Source: Clostridiales bacterium (lineage in GTDB: Bacteria > Bacillota > Clostridia > Oscillospirales > Oscillospiraceae). Taken from it: 40,403 bases of DNA. Of this stretch, positions 10,651 to 17,848 are shown in pieces. The stretch's first letter is position 1. Every line of letters starts with the position of its first letter. The DNA lies in NCBI GenBank assembly GCA_021202775.1, contig JAJQCJ010000017.1, positions 1 through 40,403 of the forward strand, written 5' to 3'. The notes under the pieces were generated by a model, which worked only from the letters and a program-made list of their open reading frames with translations, searched no databases and was not told where the DNA came from. Made by a program: the position numbers and the translations under genes.

Positions 10651-10776
10651 AGTTCTAAAAAGGACTCAAGCGAAACGCTATCAGGATTGGTTCAGCCAAC
10701 GGGGATAGTGTTTCTTTTTTGACGCAGCGCTATGCTCTGTTGACGAACCGTCAGGGCATGGCGCTTTTCTTTTGCA
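10651..10776 (+). ncRNA. Structured leader or small RNA with two tandem terminator hairpins
   Basis: From the predicted start the transcript would form three hairpins: a small one (AGUUC/GGACU), a long one (GAAACGCUAUC paired with GAUAGUGUUUC, 10672-10714, enclosing UUGG-UUCAG-CCAA) followed by six U residues, and a third (AGCGCUAUGCUCUG paired with CAGGGCAUGGCGCU, continued by UGACG/CGUCA, 10726-10765) followed by UUUUCUUUU. Each of the last two looks like an intrinsic terminator. It could be a roughly 70-125-nt small RNA or an attenuating leader of the gene at 10822. It does not match a riboswitch class that I know by consensus. Confidence 0.6.
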
Positions 10777-10821
10777 TCTGCGCCTGCCATCCATCCACCC
10801 GTTCTTTTTGGAGGTATGCAC

Positions 10822-11271
10822 ATGGACATCTATGAAAACAACAAAATCTGCTCCATCGGGTACGAGCTGTCCTTCGCCGGAGACTTCACCTGGGACGCAA
10901 AGGGCGTTCCGGGCGGTCTGGATCGCTGCACGGTCCAGTACGCAGTGCGCCGCTACCTGAAGCGGAACAACAGGCTGCTGGCGAAGCTCGTCCGGGAGAG
11001 CTACGCCATTCGGCTGAGCTCCGGCAGGAACAGCAGCCGGCCCCGGCGCCTGGTGTGCGTCACCCACGCGAAGGACATGGAGCTGCCCGGAAACTGGGTC
11101 GAGATGAAGCTGCTCATTGACGCGAAGGGCATCACCGTCCGAAAGCTCCGCATTTTGCCGGACTACCCGGCCCAGGGCGTCCGGAAACCGTATCGCGCCA
11201 CCGGCATCTCCTCCTGGACGCCGGAAGACCACCGGCCTGATGCCGTCTGCAGCGGCCACGGCAAGGAATAA
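10822..11271 (+). CDS. Unrecognised basic protein, 149 residues
   Basis: Start ATG at 10822 is chosen because GGAGGT lies six bases upstream; an ATG at 10816 abuts that site. The product is soluble and rich in Arg/Lys, with no signal peptide or membrane helix (YELSFAGDFTWDAKGV near the start, YAVRRYLKRNNRLLAKLV in the middle, then VEMKLLIDAKGITVRKLRIL). I do not recognise the family. A good ribosome site, a strong promoter and a structured leader upstream make it a credible gene. No clear T-tailed terminator follows; a GC-rich stem lies at 11331-11370. Confidence 0.65.
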   Translation: MDIYENNKICSIGYELSFAGDFTWDAKGVPGGLDRCTVQYAVRRYLKRNNRLLAKLVRESYAIRLSSGRNSSRPRRLVCVTHAKDMELPGNWVEMKLLIDAKGITVRKLRILPDYPAQGVRKPYRATGISSWTPEDHRPDAVCSGHGKE

Positions 11272-11330
11272 GGCGCTTCTTCCCGGACACTGACCGCGGG
11301 GCCGGTTCCGCACTTCCCTTCCCCCCCTCA

Positions 11331-11370
11331 CCTCCTCCGGCATGGCCCAATGGGTCCGCGCCGGAGGAGG
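11331..11370. other. GC-rich inverted repeat between convergent genes
   Basis: CCTCCTCCGGC and GCCGGAGGAGG (11 bp each) flank an 18-nt loop. No T-run on either side, so it is at best a weak terminator for the two convergent genes that end at 11271 and 11381. Confidence 0.5.
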
Positions 11371-11380
11371 CGGGAGGCTG

Positions 11381-12142
11381 CTACTGCGCGAGAAACTCCT
11401 CCACGTAGCCCAGGGCGATGCGGTCGTGGGCTTTGGAGAAGCCATGCTGCCCCTGGGGAATCAGCTTCAGCGTGGCATTTTGACAGGCCGCCTGGGCCCG
11501 TTCAGAGTAGTGATAATCGACGATCTGATCGTCCGTGCCGTGGACAATCAGCACCTTCCCGGTGTATCTGGCAAGCTCCGCAATCAGATCAACCTCCAGA
11601 ACCGAGGCCGCATAATCCCGCCCCAGCTTCATGGGGCCGCAGCGGAAGGTCTCCGGAATGTTGGCCGGGTCGAATTTGGCAAACATCATCTTCCCTGCCC
11701 TGGCGTCGTCCGGAATACAGAGGGCGGGATAAAACAGAATCAGCCGCTCCAGCGCCTCCTGCATATCCGCCGCCACGAGGCCGGAGACCACGCCGCCCTG
11801 ACTGCATCCCATCAGCGTCACAGAGGAGGCGTTCGTTTCCGGCAGGGACTGGGCGTAGGCGACGACGGCCTTCAGGTCTTTTTCCTCTGTAAAAATCGTC
11901 ATGTCCGTGGTGGCCCCGTCGCTTTTGCTCATCAGTCCGCCGCCGTTAAAGTCAAAGCAGAACGCAGCATAACCCCGCTTCGCAAACCACCTTGCGTATC
12001 CCTTTGTGGTCTGGTAGTTTGCCATAAAGCCGTGGCTGACGATTGCGATGGGGAGATTCCTTCCCTGTGGACGGAAGGAAAGCCCCCGGATGGTCATGTT
12101 ATCCCGCACGCAGGCAAACGGTTCCTGTTTGATTGTATCCAT
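11381..12142 (-). CDS. Alpha/beta hydrolase (esterase/S9-like)
   Basis: 253 residues. It has the alpha/beta hydrolase order: oxyanion-side motif SHGFMANY (36-43), nucleophile elbow GCSQGG with Ser114, the acid in HGTDDQIV (Asp204 or Asp205) and the base in GQHGF (His233). No signal peptide, so it is probably cytoplasmic. It resembles cinnamoyl/feruloyl-esterase-like and BAAT-like hydrolases of gut Firmicutes that act on carboxyl esters; the substrate cannot be read from sequence. It has its own promoter with a TATAAT box and stands alone, convergent to the gene at 10822. Confidence 0.9.
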   Translation of the reverse strand: MDTIKQEPFACVRDNMTIRGLSFRPQGRNLPIAIVSHGFMANYQTTKGYARWFAKRGYAAFCFDFNGGGLMSKSDGATTDMTIFTEEKDLKAVVAYAQSLPETNASSVTLMGCSQGGVVSGLVAADMQEALERLILFYPALCIPDDARAGKMMFAKFDPANIPETFRCGPMKLGRDYAASVLEVDLIAELARYTGKVLIVHGTDDQIVDYHYSERAQAACQNATLKLIPQGQHGFSKAHDRIALGYVEEFLAQ

Positions 12143-12199
12143 GTATCTCAGTTCCTTTCACTGTGATTTCGTTTCGGCAAGTCCGGTATTCCTGCCTGT

Positions 12200-12228
12200 A
12201 TTATAACAGACCATTTCAAAAGAAGCAA
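12200..12228 (-). promoter_or_regulatory. Promoter of the alpha/beta hydrolase gene
   Basis: TTGCTT (12223-12228), 17-bp spacer, TATAAT (12200-12205) on the minus strand. The -35 box touches the terminator of the upstream gene. Confidence 0.65.
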
Positions 12229-12256
12229 GGGCCAGCCTCGCAGGAGGCTGGCCCTT
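12227..12256 (-). terminator. Rho-independent terminator after the double-repeat membrane protein
   Basis: Perfect 13-bp stem AAGGGCCAGCCTC with a 4-nt loop. On the minus strand it is followed by GCTTCTTTTG, 17 bp past the stop. Confidence 0.85.
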
Positions 12257-12273
12257 TGTCGGGAAGTGTGAGA

Positions 12274-13434
12274 TTACTCGTTGCAGCTGAACACGACCCG
12301 GTTCGACGTCCAATAGTTTGTCAGGTATTCGACCTCCACAACGGAGGCGTCATCGGGCACCTGGAAGGTGACCGTTCCCTGGGCCTTGTGTCCGGAGGAA
12401 ATGGTCGCGCTCAGTGCGTCGTCCCGGAAATACGCCTGATTGCAATTCAGGCCGTCGGCATAGCAGTCAAAGTCGTAGAAGCTGACATACTCATCGCTGT
12501 CCCCTGTGTTCTCAAATTCAAAGGTGCAGGTGACGTAATGGTATCCGCTTTCCGGCTGGTTGTAGTCACTGTAGCTGGTATCTTCTTCACAGGAGAGGTA
12601 GGTGATGGTCAGTCCTCCCGCTTCAATGATGTCGCCCACGGTAAAGGCGTCCGCCGTGGCCTCGGCGGTCCCCTCCAGGACGTAGCCGGAGTCCTGCTCG
12701 CCCTCGTAGAGGAAGGTGATCTTGTCCTCTGTGAAATAGTTGGTGGTGTACTCTACCTCAATCTCCACGGCATCCTCCGGCACGGTGAAATAGACATAGC
12801 CGGAGGTAGCGCGGCCTGCGGAGAGGGTTGCGGACAAATCCTCATCGCCGCCGTAGTACATCTCCATACTGTAGCCGTCGGCATAGCAGTCGAAGCTGTA
12901 AAAACTGACGGACGCGTCATCCGTATCGGACTGGTTCTCAAAGGCAAACCGGAGATATATGTACTGATAACCTTCTTCCGGCTGCAAATAGGCGTTGTCC
13001 TCCGTGTATACGCCGCTGGACATATAGACGATCTTCATATCGCCGTCCATCAGAATGTCGCCCACGCGGTATTCCGTCTGCACCTCAGCGGTGCCGTCGC
13101 TTTGCGCCTCAGCGGCGCCCTGGGATTCTGCCCCGGCATCTCCCTCAGAGGTGGAAGCCACGCTGCCGTCGGCGTCCTCCCCATCGCCGCTTTCTGACGA
13201 AACGGAGGAGGAGGCGTCGCCCACCGTTCCCACCTTTGTAACCGAATTATCGTCCTCATCGCTGCCGGAAGAAAGAATCGCCATCAAAAGGACGAGGACA
13301 ACGACCACAATGATGACCCACTTTGCCGCGCCGCCCTTGACCCTCTTCCTGCAGTTGGGACACACCTTTGCATCATACGGGATTTCTGTTTTGCAATGCT
13401 TGCACAGCTTTGTTTCCGGTTTCTGCTTTGCCAC
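12274..13434 (-). CDS. Zinc-ribbon, single-TM protein with two extracellular DUF4352-like repeats
   Basis: 386 residues from a GTG start with AAGGAGGAG seven bases upstream. Residues 11-28 are a zinc ribbon (CKHC, CPNC); about 39-57 are a membrane helix; a Ser/Asp/Glu-rich linker follows. Two homologous domains of about 120 residues then occur, each with the pattern VGDI(L/I), YxYIYLRF or YHYVTCTF followed by FEN, VSFYSFDCYADG or VSFYDFDCYADG, LSATxSxG, and a closing VEVEY- or IEVEY-TNY. This matches the DUF4352-like beta-sandwich domains of surface lipoproteins. The protein is probably displayed outside; its ligand is unknown. It is one of three anchored exported proteins in this window with this general plan. 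Confidence 0.82.
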   Translation of the reverse strand: MAKQKPETKLCKHCKTEIPYDAKVCPNCRKRVKGGAAKWVIIVVVVLVLLMAILSSGSDEDDNSVTKVGTVGDASSSVSSESGDGEDADGSVASTSEGDAGAESQGAAEAQSDGTAEVQTEYRVGDILMDGDMKIVYMSSGVYTEDNAYLQPEEGYQYIYLRFAFENQSDTDDASVSFYSFDCYADGYSMEMYYGGDEDLSATLSAGRATSGYVYFTVPEDAVEIEVEYTTNYFTEDKITFLYEGEQDSGYVLEGTAEATADAFTVGDIIEAGGLTITYLSCEEDTSYSDYNQPESGYHYVTCTFEFENTGDSDEYVSFYDFDCYADGLNCNQAYFRDDALSATISSGHKAQGTVTFQVPDDASVVEVEYLTNYWTSNRVVFSCNE

Positions 13435-13489
13435 AGTTTTCTCCTCCTTGCGCCCTGCCTTCTGTTGCGGGGCGAACTGTTATGAAAAA

Positions 13490-13518
13490 ATTGTAGCATT
13501 CAGCATTTGCGATAGCAA
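13490..13518 (-). promoter_or_regulatory. Promoter of the double-repeat membrane protein gene
   Basis: TTGCTA (13513-13518), 17-bp spacer, TACAAT (13490-13495) on the minus strand, 55 bp before the GTG start. Confidence 0.7.
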
Positions 13519-13542
13519 CCCCCCAAAACGGTGGAAAAACGT

Positions 13543-14013
13543 CTATCCCACGTAGGAAACGCTTCTGAGGGGCTCCATGCCGTGGGCGGTCAGCAGGTCA
13601 TTGACCGTTTCAATTTCATACATCTCCCGATTCAGGGCAATCATCAGCACGGCGTCTCTTGGAATCCTCGCATACAGCTCCGACATCCCGTACAGCTTTA
13701 ACGCCCGCTGTGTTTCCTCCAGGCTGAGGCTTGCCCCAAAGCAGAGGCGCAGAATGTAATCCCTTTGCTTCGTGTTCTTTTCCTGGGTCAGAAGCCGGTA
13801 GCCATATCGGTCCGGCAGATCCGCACGCTCAAAGACCTCCCGCTGGGTCAGGTTCTTCTCCCTGATCAGCCCGCGCATATAGTCGGAAAACGGATGCGCA
13901 TCATGGACAAGGTCGCTGGTATAGGTGTCCAGATAGGCGTCAATTCCGTCAGGCTCCAACTGCTTCAATACACCGTCCAGGGCGGTTGTGGATGTTTCTT
14001 CTCTGTGTTCCAA
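13543..14013 (-). CDS. XRE-like helix-turn-helix protein, divergent partner of the kinase
   Basis: 156 residues from a TTG start; GAGG lies seven bases upstream. Residues about 45-110 carry a helix-turn-helix with the pattern MRGLIREKNLTQREVFERA, LTQEKNTKQRDYILRLC and LSLEETQRALKLYG. This resembles XRE-type regulators but has an extended second half (LYARIPRDAVLMIALN). It is encoded back-to-back with a Ser/Thr kinase, 74 bp apart, a pairing I know as recurrent in Clostridia. It may be the kinase's substrate or control the shared promoter region; neither is shown here. Soluble, no membrane helix. Confidence 0.75.
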   Translation of the reverse strand: MEHREETSTTALDGVLKQLEPDGIDAYLDTYTSDLVHDAHPFSDYMRGLIREKNLTQREVFERADLPDRYGYRLLTQEKNTKQRDYILRLCFGASLSLEETQRALKLYGMSELYARIPRDAVLMIALNREMYEIETVNDLLTAHGMEPLRSVSYVG

Positions 14014-14048
14014 TCAGGTTTCCTCTTTTCTCTTTGGAATCATTATGG

Positions 14049-14054
14049 TATAAT
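14049..14054 (+). promoter_or_regulatory. Extended -10 promoter of the kinase gene
   Basis: TGGTATAAT gives a TG-extended -10 box (TATAAT at 14049-14054) with only a poor -35 (TTTTCT, 17 bp upstream). It sits inside any longer reading of the kinase frame, which supports the start at 14088. Confidence 0.65.
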
Positions 14055-14087
14055 ACGAAAAACAGGCATTGGGGAGGGACGCTGTCT

Positions 14088-15179
14088 ATGACAATCTCGG
14101 ACGAGTTGGCGCTGTCCTATTACAGAACCGTTGCGGATATCAATGCCGGCCATTCCGTTCAGCTGGTTCAGCACACGGCGACAAACAAATTCTTCGTAAA
14201 AAAGCAGCTTTCCATCTACCATCTGGACGTTTACCAATCCCTGCAGGCGGTTCCGGTGCGCAACATCCCCCGCATTGAGCTGCTCGTGGAGGACGGGCCC
14301 GGCAATCTGACCGTCATTGAGGAATACATCCACGGCGATACGCTGGCGGAGCTGATCGACCAAAACGGCGCCCTGCCGGAGGAACTGGCGGTGGACTATA
14401 CGCTCCAGCTGTGCCAAATCGTTTCCCAGCTGCATCACAGAACGCCGCCCATCATCCATCGGGACATCAAGCCGTCCAACGTCATCGTGTCTCCGGACGG
14501 CGTGGTAAAGCTGCTGGATATGAACGCGGCAAAGTATGAGACGCCAAACCGGCCACGGGATACCACACTGTTGGGGACGGCGGGCTTCGCCGCGCCGGAG
14601 CAATACGGGTTTGCGCCGTCCGGGGTGCAGAGCGGCCTGTTCGCCATCGGCGTGTTACTCAATGTGCTGGTGACAGGACACATGCCCGCCGAGGTAACAG
14701 CCGGGGGCAAACTGGGACGCATTATCCAAAAATGCACAGAGCTTGACCCGGCCAACCGCTATGCCAGCGTAGATGAGATGATGCATGCGCTGCGGTACGC
14801 TCAGGCGGGCGGCCCCGAAGGGGAGGACACCTCTCTTTCCCCGGCATGGCGGCGTTATCTCCCGCCGGGATTCCGCAGCGGGTCCGCACCGCGGATGCTA
14901 TGCGCGGCCATGGGGTATGCCCTTTTGTTCGCGGTTGCGCTGAGCATGGAAATCGAGGCTGCAACACCGCTGGCACTGGCCCTGAATCAAATCACCGTGC
15001 TGCTGATGGGGCTTGGCGTGATCTTTTTCTCCGCAGATTATTGCGGGGTGCAGGCGCATCTGCCGCTGACCCGCAGCAGGAACCCTTTCATACGGGTCAT
15101 TGGCATCGTGGTATACGACATCCTGATTGTTTGTGCGCTGCTGATGATACTGGTCATAATCGAACCGTTGGCCGCCTAG
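14088..15179 (+). CDS. Membrane Ser/Thr protein kinase (Hanks-type) with DMN in place of DFG
   Basis: 363 residues from the ATG at 14088 (GGGGAGGG nine bases upstream). The kinase domain has FFVKKQL (ATP-binding Lys), VIEEYIHGDTLAELI (hinge), HRDIKPSN (catalytic loop, D126), and FAAPEQYG (APE motif). The metal-binding DFG is LDMN (D144-M145-N146), and no glycine-rich loop is recognisable (DINAGHSVQLV occupies that place). Two or three membrane helices follow (about 265-360). So it is a cytoplasmic kinase domain anchored at its C-terminus, without extracellular PASTA domains. Key Asp and Lys residues remain, so activity is plausible but not certain. Divergent from the HTH gene. Confidence 0.88.
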   Translation: MTISDELALSYYRTVADINAGHSVQLVQHTATNKFFVKKQLSIYHLDVYQSLQAVPVRNIPRIELLVEDGPGNLTVIEEYIHGDTLAELIDQNGALPEELAVDYTLQLCQIVSQLHHRTPPIIHRDIKPSNVIVSPDGVVKLLDMNAAKYETPNRPRDTTLLGTAGFAAPEQYGFAPSGVQSGLFAIGVLLNVLVTGHMPAEVTAGGKLGRIIQKCTELDPANRYASVDEMMHALRYAQAGGPEGEDTSLSPAWRRYLPPGFRSGSAPRMLCAAMGYALLFAVALSMEIEAATPLALALNQITVLLMGLGVIFFSADYCGVQAHLPLTRSRNPFIRVIGIVVYDILIVCALLMILVIIEPLAA

Positions 15180-15232
15180 CTGCTCGTCTCAGAGACAGCC
15201 GTTGGCCGCCTAGCTGCTCGTCTCAGAGACAG
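15165..15232. repeat. Two perfect 34-bp tandem copies across convergent gene ends
   Basis: The 34-bp unit beginning CCGTTGGCCGCCTAGC occurs twice in a row (15165-15198, 15199-15232), then a partial third CCGTT. The first copy contains the kinase stop; the second contains the stop of the convergent MBL gene. Each unit has a GTCTC-A-GAGAC palindrome. Confidence 0.95.
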
Positions 15233-16119
15233 CCGTTTGCCTCCCGACAGAGCGCCGAAGGCGAAGGCCCGCCTTCCAGTGTAAACGCCATCCCTGTGGT
15301 AAGCCTTTTGACGCGGTCTCCCAACCGGCGGCGCAGCTCCGCAAACCCCGGCGCGCCGGTACAGTGGCCGGTATAAATCTGCGCAACGCCTTCCTGCACA
15401 AAAAAGTCACAGAGCGTATCCAGCTCATGATCGGAAAAGGTGCAGATTTCCCGGCCATCCCGTTTTCCCTTCATGTGCAGCCCGCCGACATATGCGCAGA
15501 CCCGCTTCTGGCCGCAGGCCGCCTTCGCCTCCCGGATGATGTTGGCCGCCCCCGCATGGGAGCAGCTGTTGAAAATGACCAGACCGTTGGCCGTGTCCAA
15601 CACCAGGCTCTGCTCATGGGCAAAATCGTCGGGGACAGGCTGGCCATGTCTCGTTTGGTACAGTCCGCTCTTTGCCCCAATCCGGTCAAGCCCCGGCGTA
15701 CTGTGGGGCACCAGGACGACCCCCGGAAAAAGTTCACAGACGCCGTCGATCAAAATGAATCTACTCCGCTGGGACGCCACCCTCTGGGGCACGCTGATTT
15801 CATGCATCCTGCCGCTGCCGGAGAAACAGGCGTCCAGCGCCCCACTTTTGGCGTAGACCTTCGCCGTCGGGTCCCGGAGAAACAGCTCGTGGAAGCCACC
15901 GGAGTGGTCATAGTGGCCGTGGGACAGGACGCAGGCGTCCAGATGCGTCAGAGAAATCCCCAGGGCGTCCGCGTTGGCACAGAAGGCGTCCGTACTTCCC
16001 GCGTCCAGCAGAATCCGCCGCCCGGCGTATGCAATCAAAAGGCTGAGCCCGTGTTCACAGGCGAGAGAACCGTTTGATGTGTTTTCGATCAGTACAGTGA
16101 CGCGGATTTCCCGGTTCAT
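15223..16119 (-). CDS. MBL-fold metallo-hydrolase
   Basis: 298 residues; GGGGAGG precedes the ATG by about ten bases. The metal-binding motif SHGHYDH (H67, H69, D71, H72) is followed by later His residues in SCSHAG, GGLHMKG and TGHCTG. This order matches the MBL proteins annotated as dihydropteridine-type (methanopterin-pathway-like) synthases in Clostridia. No signal peptide, so it is cytoplasmic. The true substrate is unknown; the pterin annotation is by family only. Monocistronic, with its own TTGCCG-17-TATAAT promoter, and convergent with the kinase gene; its last codons lie in the 34-bp tandem repeat. Confidence 0.88.
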   Translation of the reverse strand: MNREIRVTVLIENTSNGSLACEHGLSLLIAYAGRRILLDAGSTDAFCANADALGISLTHLDACVLSHGHYDHSGGFHELFLRDPTAKVYAKSGALDACFSGSGRMHEISVPQRVASQRSRFILIDGVCELFPGVVLVPHSTPGLDRIGAKSGLYQTRHGQPVPDDFAHEQSLVLDTANGLVIFNSCSHAGAANIIREAKAACGQKRVCAYVGGLHMKGKRDGREICTFSDHELDTLCDFFVQEGVAQIYTGHCTGAPGFAELRRRLGDRVKRLTTGMAFTLEGGPSPSALCREANGCL

Positions 16120-16159
16120 AAAGCAGCGCCTCCCCTTTCACATTCACAGGTACAGGGTT

Positions 16160-16188
16160 ATTATACCTCTTCCGGCTCCCCGCGGCAA
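16160..16188 (-). promoter_or_regulatory. Promoter of the MBL-fold hydrolase gene
   Basis: TTGCCG (16183-16188), 17-bp spacer, TATAAT (16160-16165) on the minus strand, 40 bp before the start. Confidence 0.7.
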
Positions 16189-16245
16189 GGCGGATCAAGT
16201 TGTATTTTACCCGCACTTCCCGGACGGCGCTTCCATCGCACCGCA

Positions 16246-16281
16246 AAAAGACCGACTGCCTTTCACGGCAATCGGTCTTTT
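16246..16281 (-). terminator. Terminator of the mgl operon (probably bidirectional)
   Basis: AAAAGACCGA-TGCC and GGCA-TCGGTCTTTT form a stem with one mismatch and a 6-nt loop. On the minus strand it ends in TTTTTGCGG. It lies 41 bp past the last gene of the operon. Confidence 0.85.
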
Positions 16282-16322
16282 GTCTCGTCTGCAACATGGG
16301 GTTAAGTGAATTTACTTTGCAG

Positions 16323-16745
16323 CTATTCTTCCTCCCAGACGGCGTACAGGGTGATGCCCTCCTCCACGATGTCGGAGGAGAAATCCCACGCCTCGCTGCC
16401 GTCCGGATACAGGGACCAGCATATCAGCGTGTACCCCGGCCGCACCACGTTCTCCGGCTCCTCCACGGTGCCGCCGTAGGCCACCGACTGGGATGCCGCA
16501 ACGCTGCCGCCCTGGCTGTCAAAGGTGACGGTCAGGCCGCCGGAGCCTCTGCTGCCGATGATGATCAGAAGCACCACCGCCGCCGCCAGCACCGCCACAA
16601 GGGCGCTGCTCCAGCGGCCCATGCTCTTTTGCTGGGCCTCGTCCATGCCGCTCTTTTTCGGATAGGCGGACACGCCGAACAGGCCGTACCGCCGCTGGGA
16701 GGGTGAGGATTCCCGCTCCTCGTCCCGGGGGATTTGCTCGCTCAT
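16323..16745 (-). CDS. Single-TM protein with one InlB B-repeat (Listeria-Bacteroides repeat) domain
   Basis: 140 residues. A charged cytoplasmic N-terminus of about 45 residues, a membrane helix (about 46-64), then one repeat domain (71-137) with the hallmark order VTFDSQGGS ... VAYGGTVEEPENVVRPGYT ... GITLYAVW of the InlB B-repeat/Flg_new family. The repeat faces outside. It starts only 2 bp after the mglC stop, so it is the last gene of the mgl operon. No ribosome site stands out, and translation may depend on re-initiation after mglC. Its role in sugar uptake, if any, is unknown. Confidence 0.82.
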   Translation of the reverse strand: MSEQIPRDEERESSPSQRRYGLFGVSAYPKKSGMDEAQQKSMGRWSSALVAVLAAAVVLLIIIGSRGSGGLTVTFDSQGGSVAASQSVAYGGTVEEPENVVRPGYTLICWSLYPDGSEAWDFSSDIVEEGITLYAVWEEE

Positions 16746-16747
16746 GG

Positions 16748-17830
16748 TTACTTCCGGGTCAGGTACTTCCGCATATCAATGGAGCAGGCCAGCAGGATGA
16801 TGGCGCCCTTGATGATATACTGCATATTGCCGGAGACGGACAGGAAGTTCAGCCCCACGAAGATGATGCGGAGCAGGAACACGCCCAGCACCACGCCGCC
16901 GATGGTACCGGTGCCGCCGACGAAGGACACGCCGCCGATGACGCAGGCCGCGATGGCGTCGCACTCGTAGTTCAGGCCGGTGTTAGCGGTGTTGGAGCCG
17001 ATACGGGCCGCCTCAATGAAGCCGGTGTAGCCATAGGTGATGCCCGCCAGGGTGTGCACCATCATGGTGGTGAAGAACACGTTGACGCCGGAAACGTTGG
17101 CCGCCTCTGCGTTGGAGCCCACGGCAAACATGTTCTTGCCGAAGGTGGTCTTGTTCCAAATGAACCACATGATCAGCAGCACAATCACGGCGTATATCAC
17201 ATAGTTCGGGATGACCAACGCCCCTCCTGTGAGCTTGCTGATGACGCTGCCGGTGATGGCGTTCTTGTAGGTGTCAGACAGGCCGGAGATGGACTGACCG
17301 TTGTTGTCATGGGACATGTAGTACAGCAGGCAAATGCCGTAGACGATCAGCTGGGTGGCCAGGGTGACGATGAAGGGATGGAGCTGGAACCGGGCCACGA
17401 AGAAGCCGTTGGTCAGGCCCACCAGGCCGCCCACCAGCAGGGCAATCAGCAGCACCAGCAGCAGCGGCACCTCACCCAGGTTGGTGAAAAACTTGTTGGT
17501 GGTGGTCAGGGACTGGAGCAGCGTGGCGGAGATGGCGGCGGTCAGGCCCACCGTGCGGCCTGCGGACAGGTCGGTACCGGTGAGGACGATACATCCGCCG
17601 ATGCCCAGCGCCATAGGCAGGCTGGATGCAGTCAGGCTGATGATGTTGATGATGGAGCTCTTGGAGATGATGTTGGGGTTCCGCGTGTAGGTGAAGATCA
17701 CAAACACGATCAGGATGATGTAAATGGCATTGTTCAGCAGGGTGTCCACAATAAAGGCGCGGCGATCCTTCCCGTCCATGGCCTTGTAGCGTTCACTGGT
17801 CTGCCTCAACGATTTGACAGGGTTATTCAT
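16748..17830 (-). CDS. mglC: Galactose/methyl-galactoside ABC transporter permease
   Basis: 360 residues with eight to ten hydrophobic helices. It has the RbsC/MglC permease signatures GGCIVLTGTDLSAGRTVGL and GANAEAA-type VGSNAEAANVSGVNV, plus VIGGVSFVGGTGTIGG near the end. With MglA it forms the membrane channel for sugars delivered by MglB. An unusual extra loop HDNNGQSISGLSDTYKNAI (exterior) is typical of the MglC branch rather than RbsC. It starts 18 bp after mglA, with GGAGGC near the start codon. Family assignment is firm; galactose is inferred from MglC-like features and the neighbours. Confidence 0.93.
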   Translation of the reverse strand: MNNPVKSLRQTSERYKAMDGKDRRAFIVDTLLNNAIYIILIVFVIFTYTRNPNIISKSSIINIISLTASSLPMALGIGGCIVLTGTDLSAGRTVGLTAAISATLLQSLTTTNKFFTNLGEVPLLLVLLIALLVGGLVGLTNGFFVARFQLHPFIVTLATQLIVYGICLLYYMSHDNNGQSISGLSDTYKNAITGSVISKLTGGALVIPNYVIYAVIVLLIMWFIWNKTTFGKNMFAVGSNAEAANVSGVNVFFTTMMVHTLAGITYGYTGFIEAARIGSNTANTGLNYECDAIAACVIGGVSFVGGTGTIGGVVLGVFLLRIIFVGLNFLSVSGNMQYIIKGAIILLACSIDMRKYLTRK

Positions 17831-17848
17831 AGTGCAGCAGCCTCCCTC

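Noticed and set aside
10651-10776. A known riboswitch class in the leader
   Set aside because: I compared by eye with c-di-GMP, preQ1, SAM, fluoride, guanidine, ZTP and T-box consensus elements and found none of their signature sequences.
13986-14087. Upstream extension of the kinase frame
   Set aside because: It contains the extended -10 promoter and overlaps the divergent HTH gene; the ATG at 14088 has a strong ribosome site.
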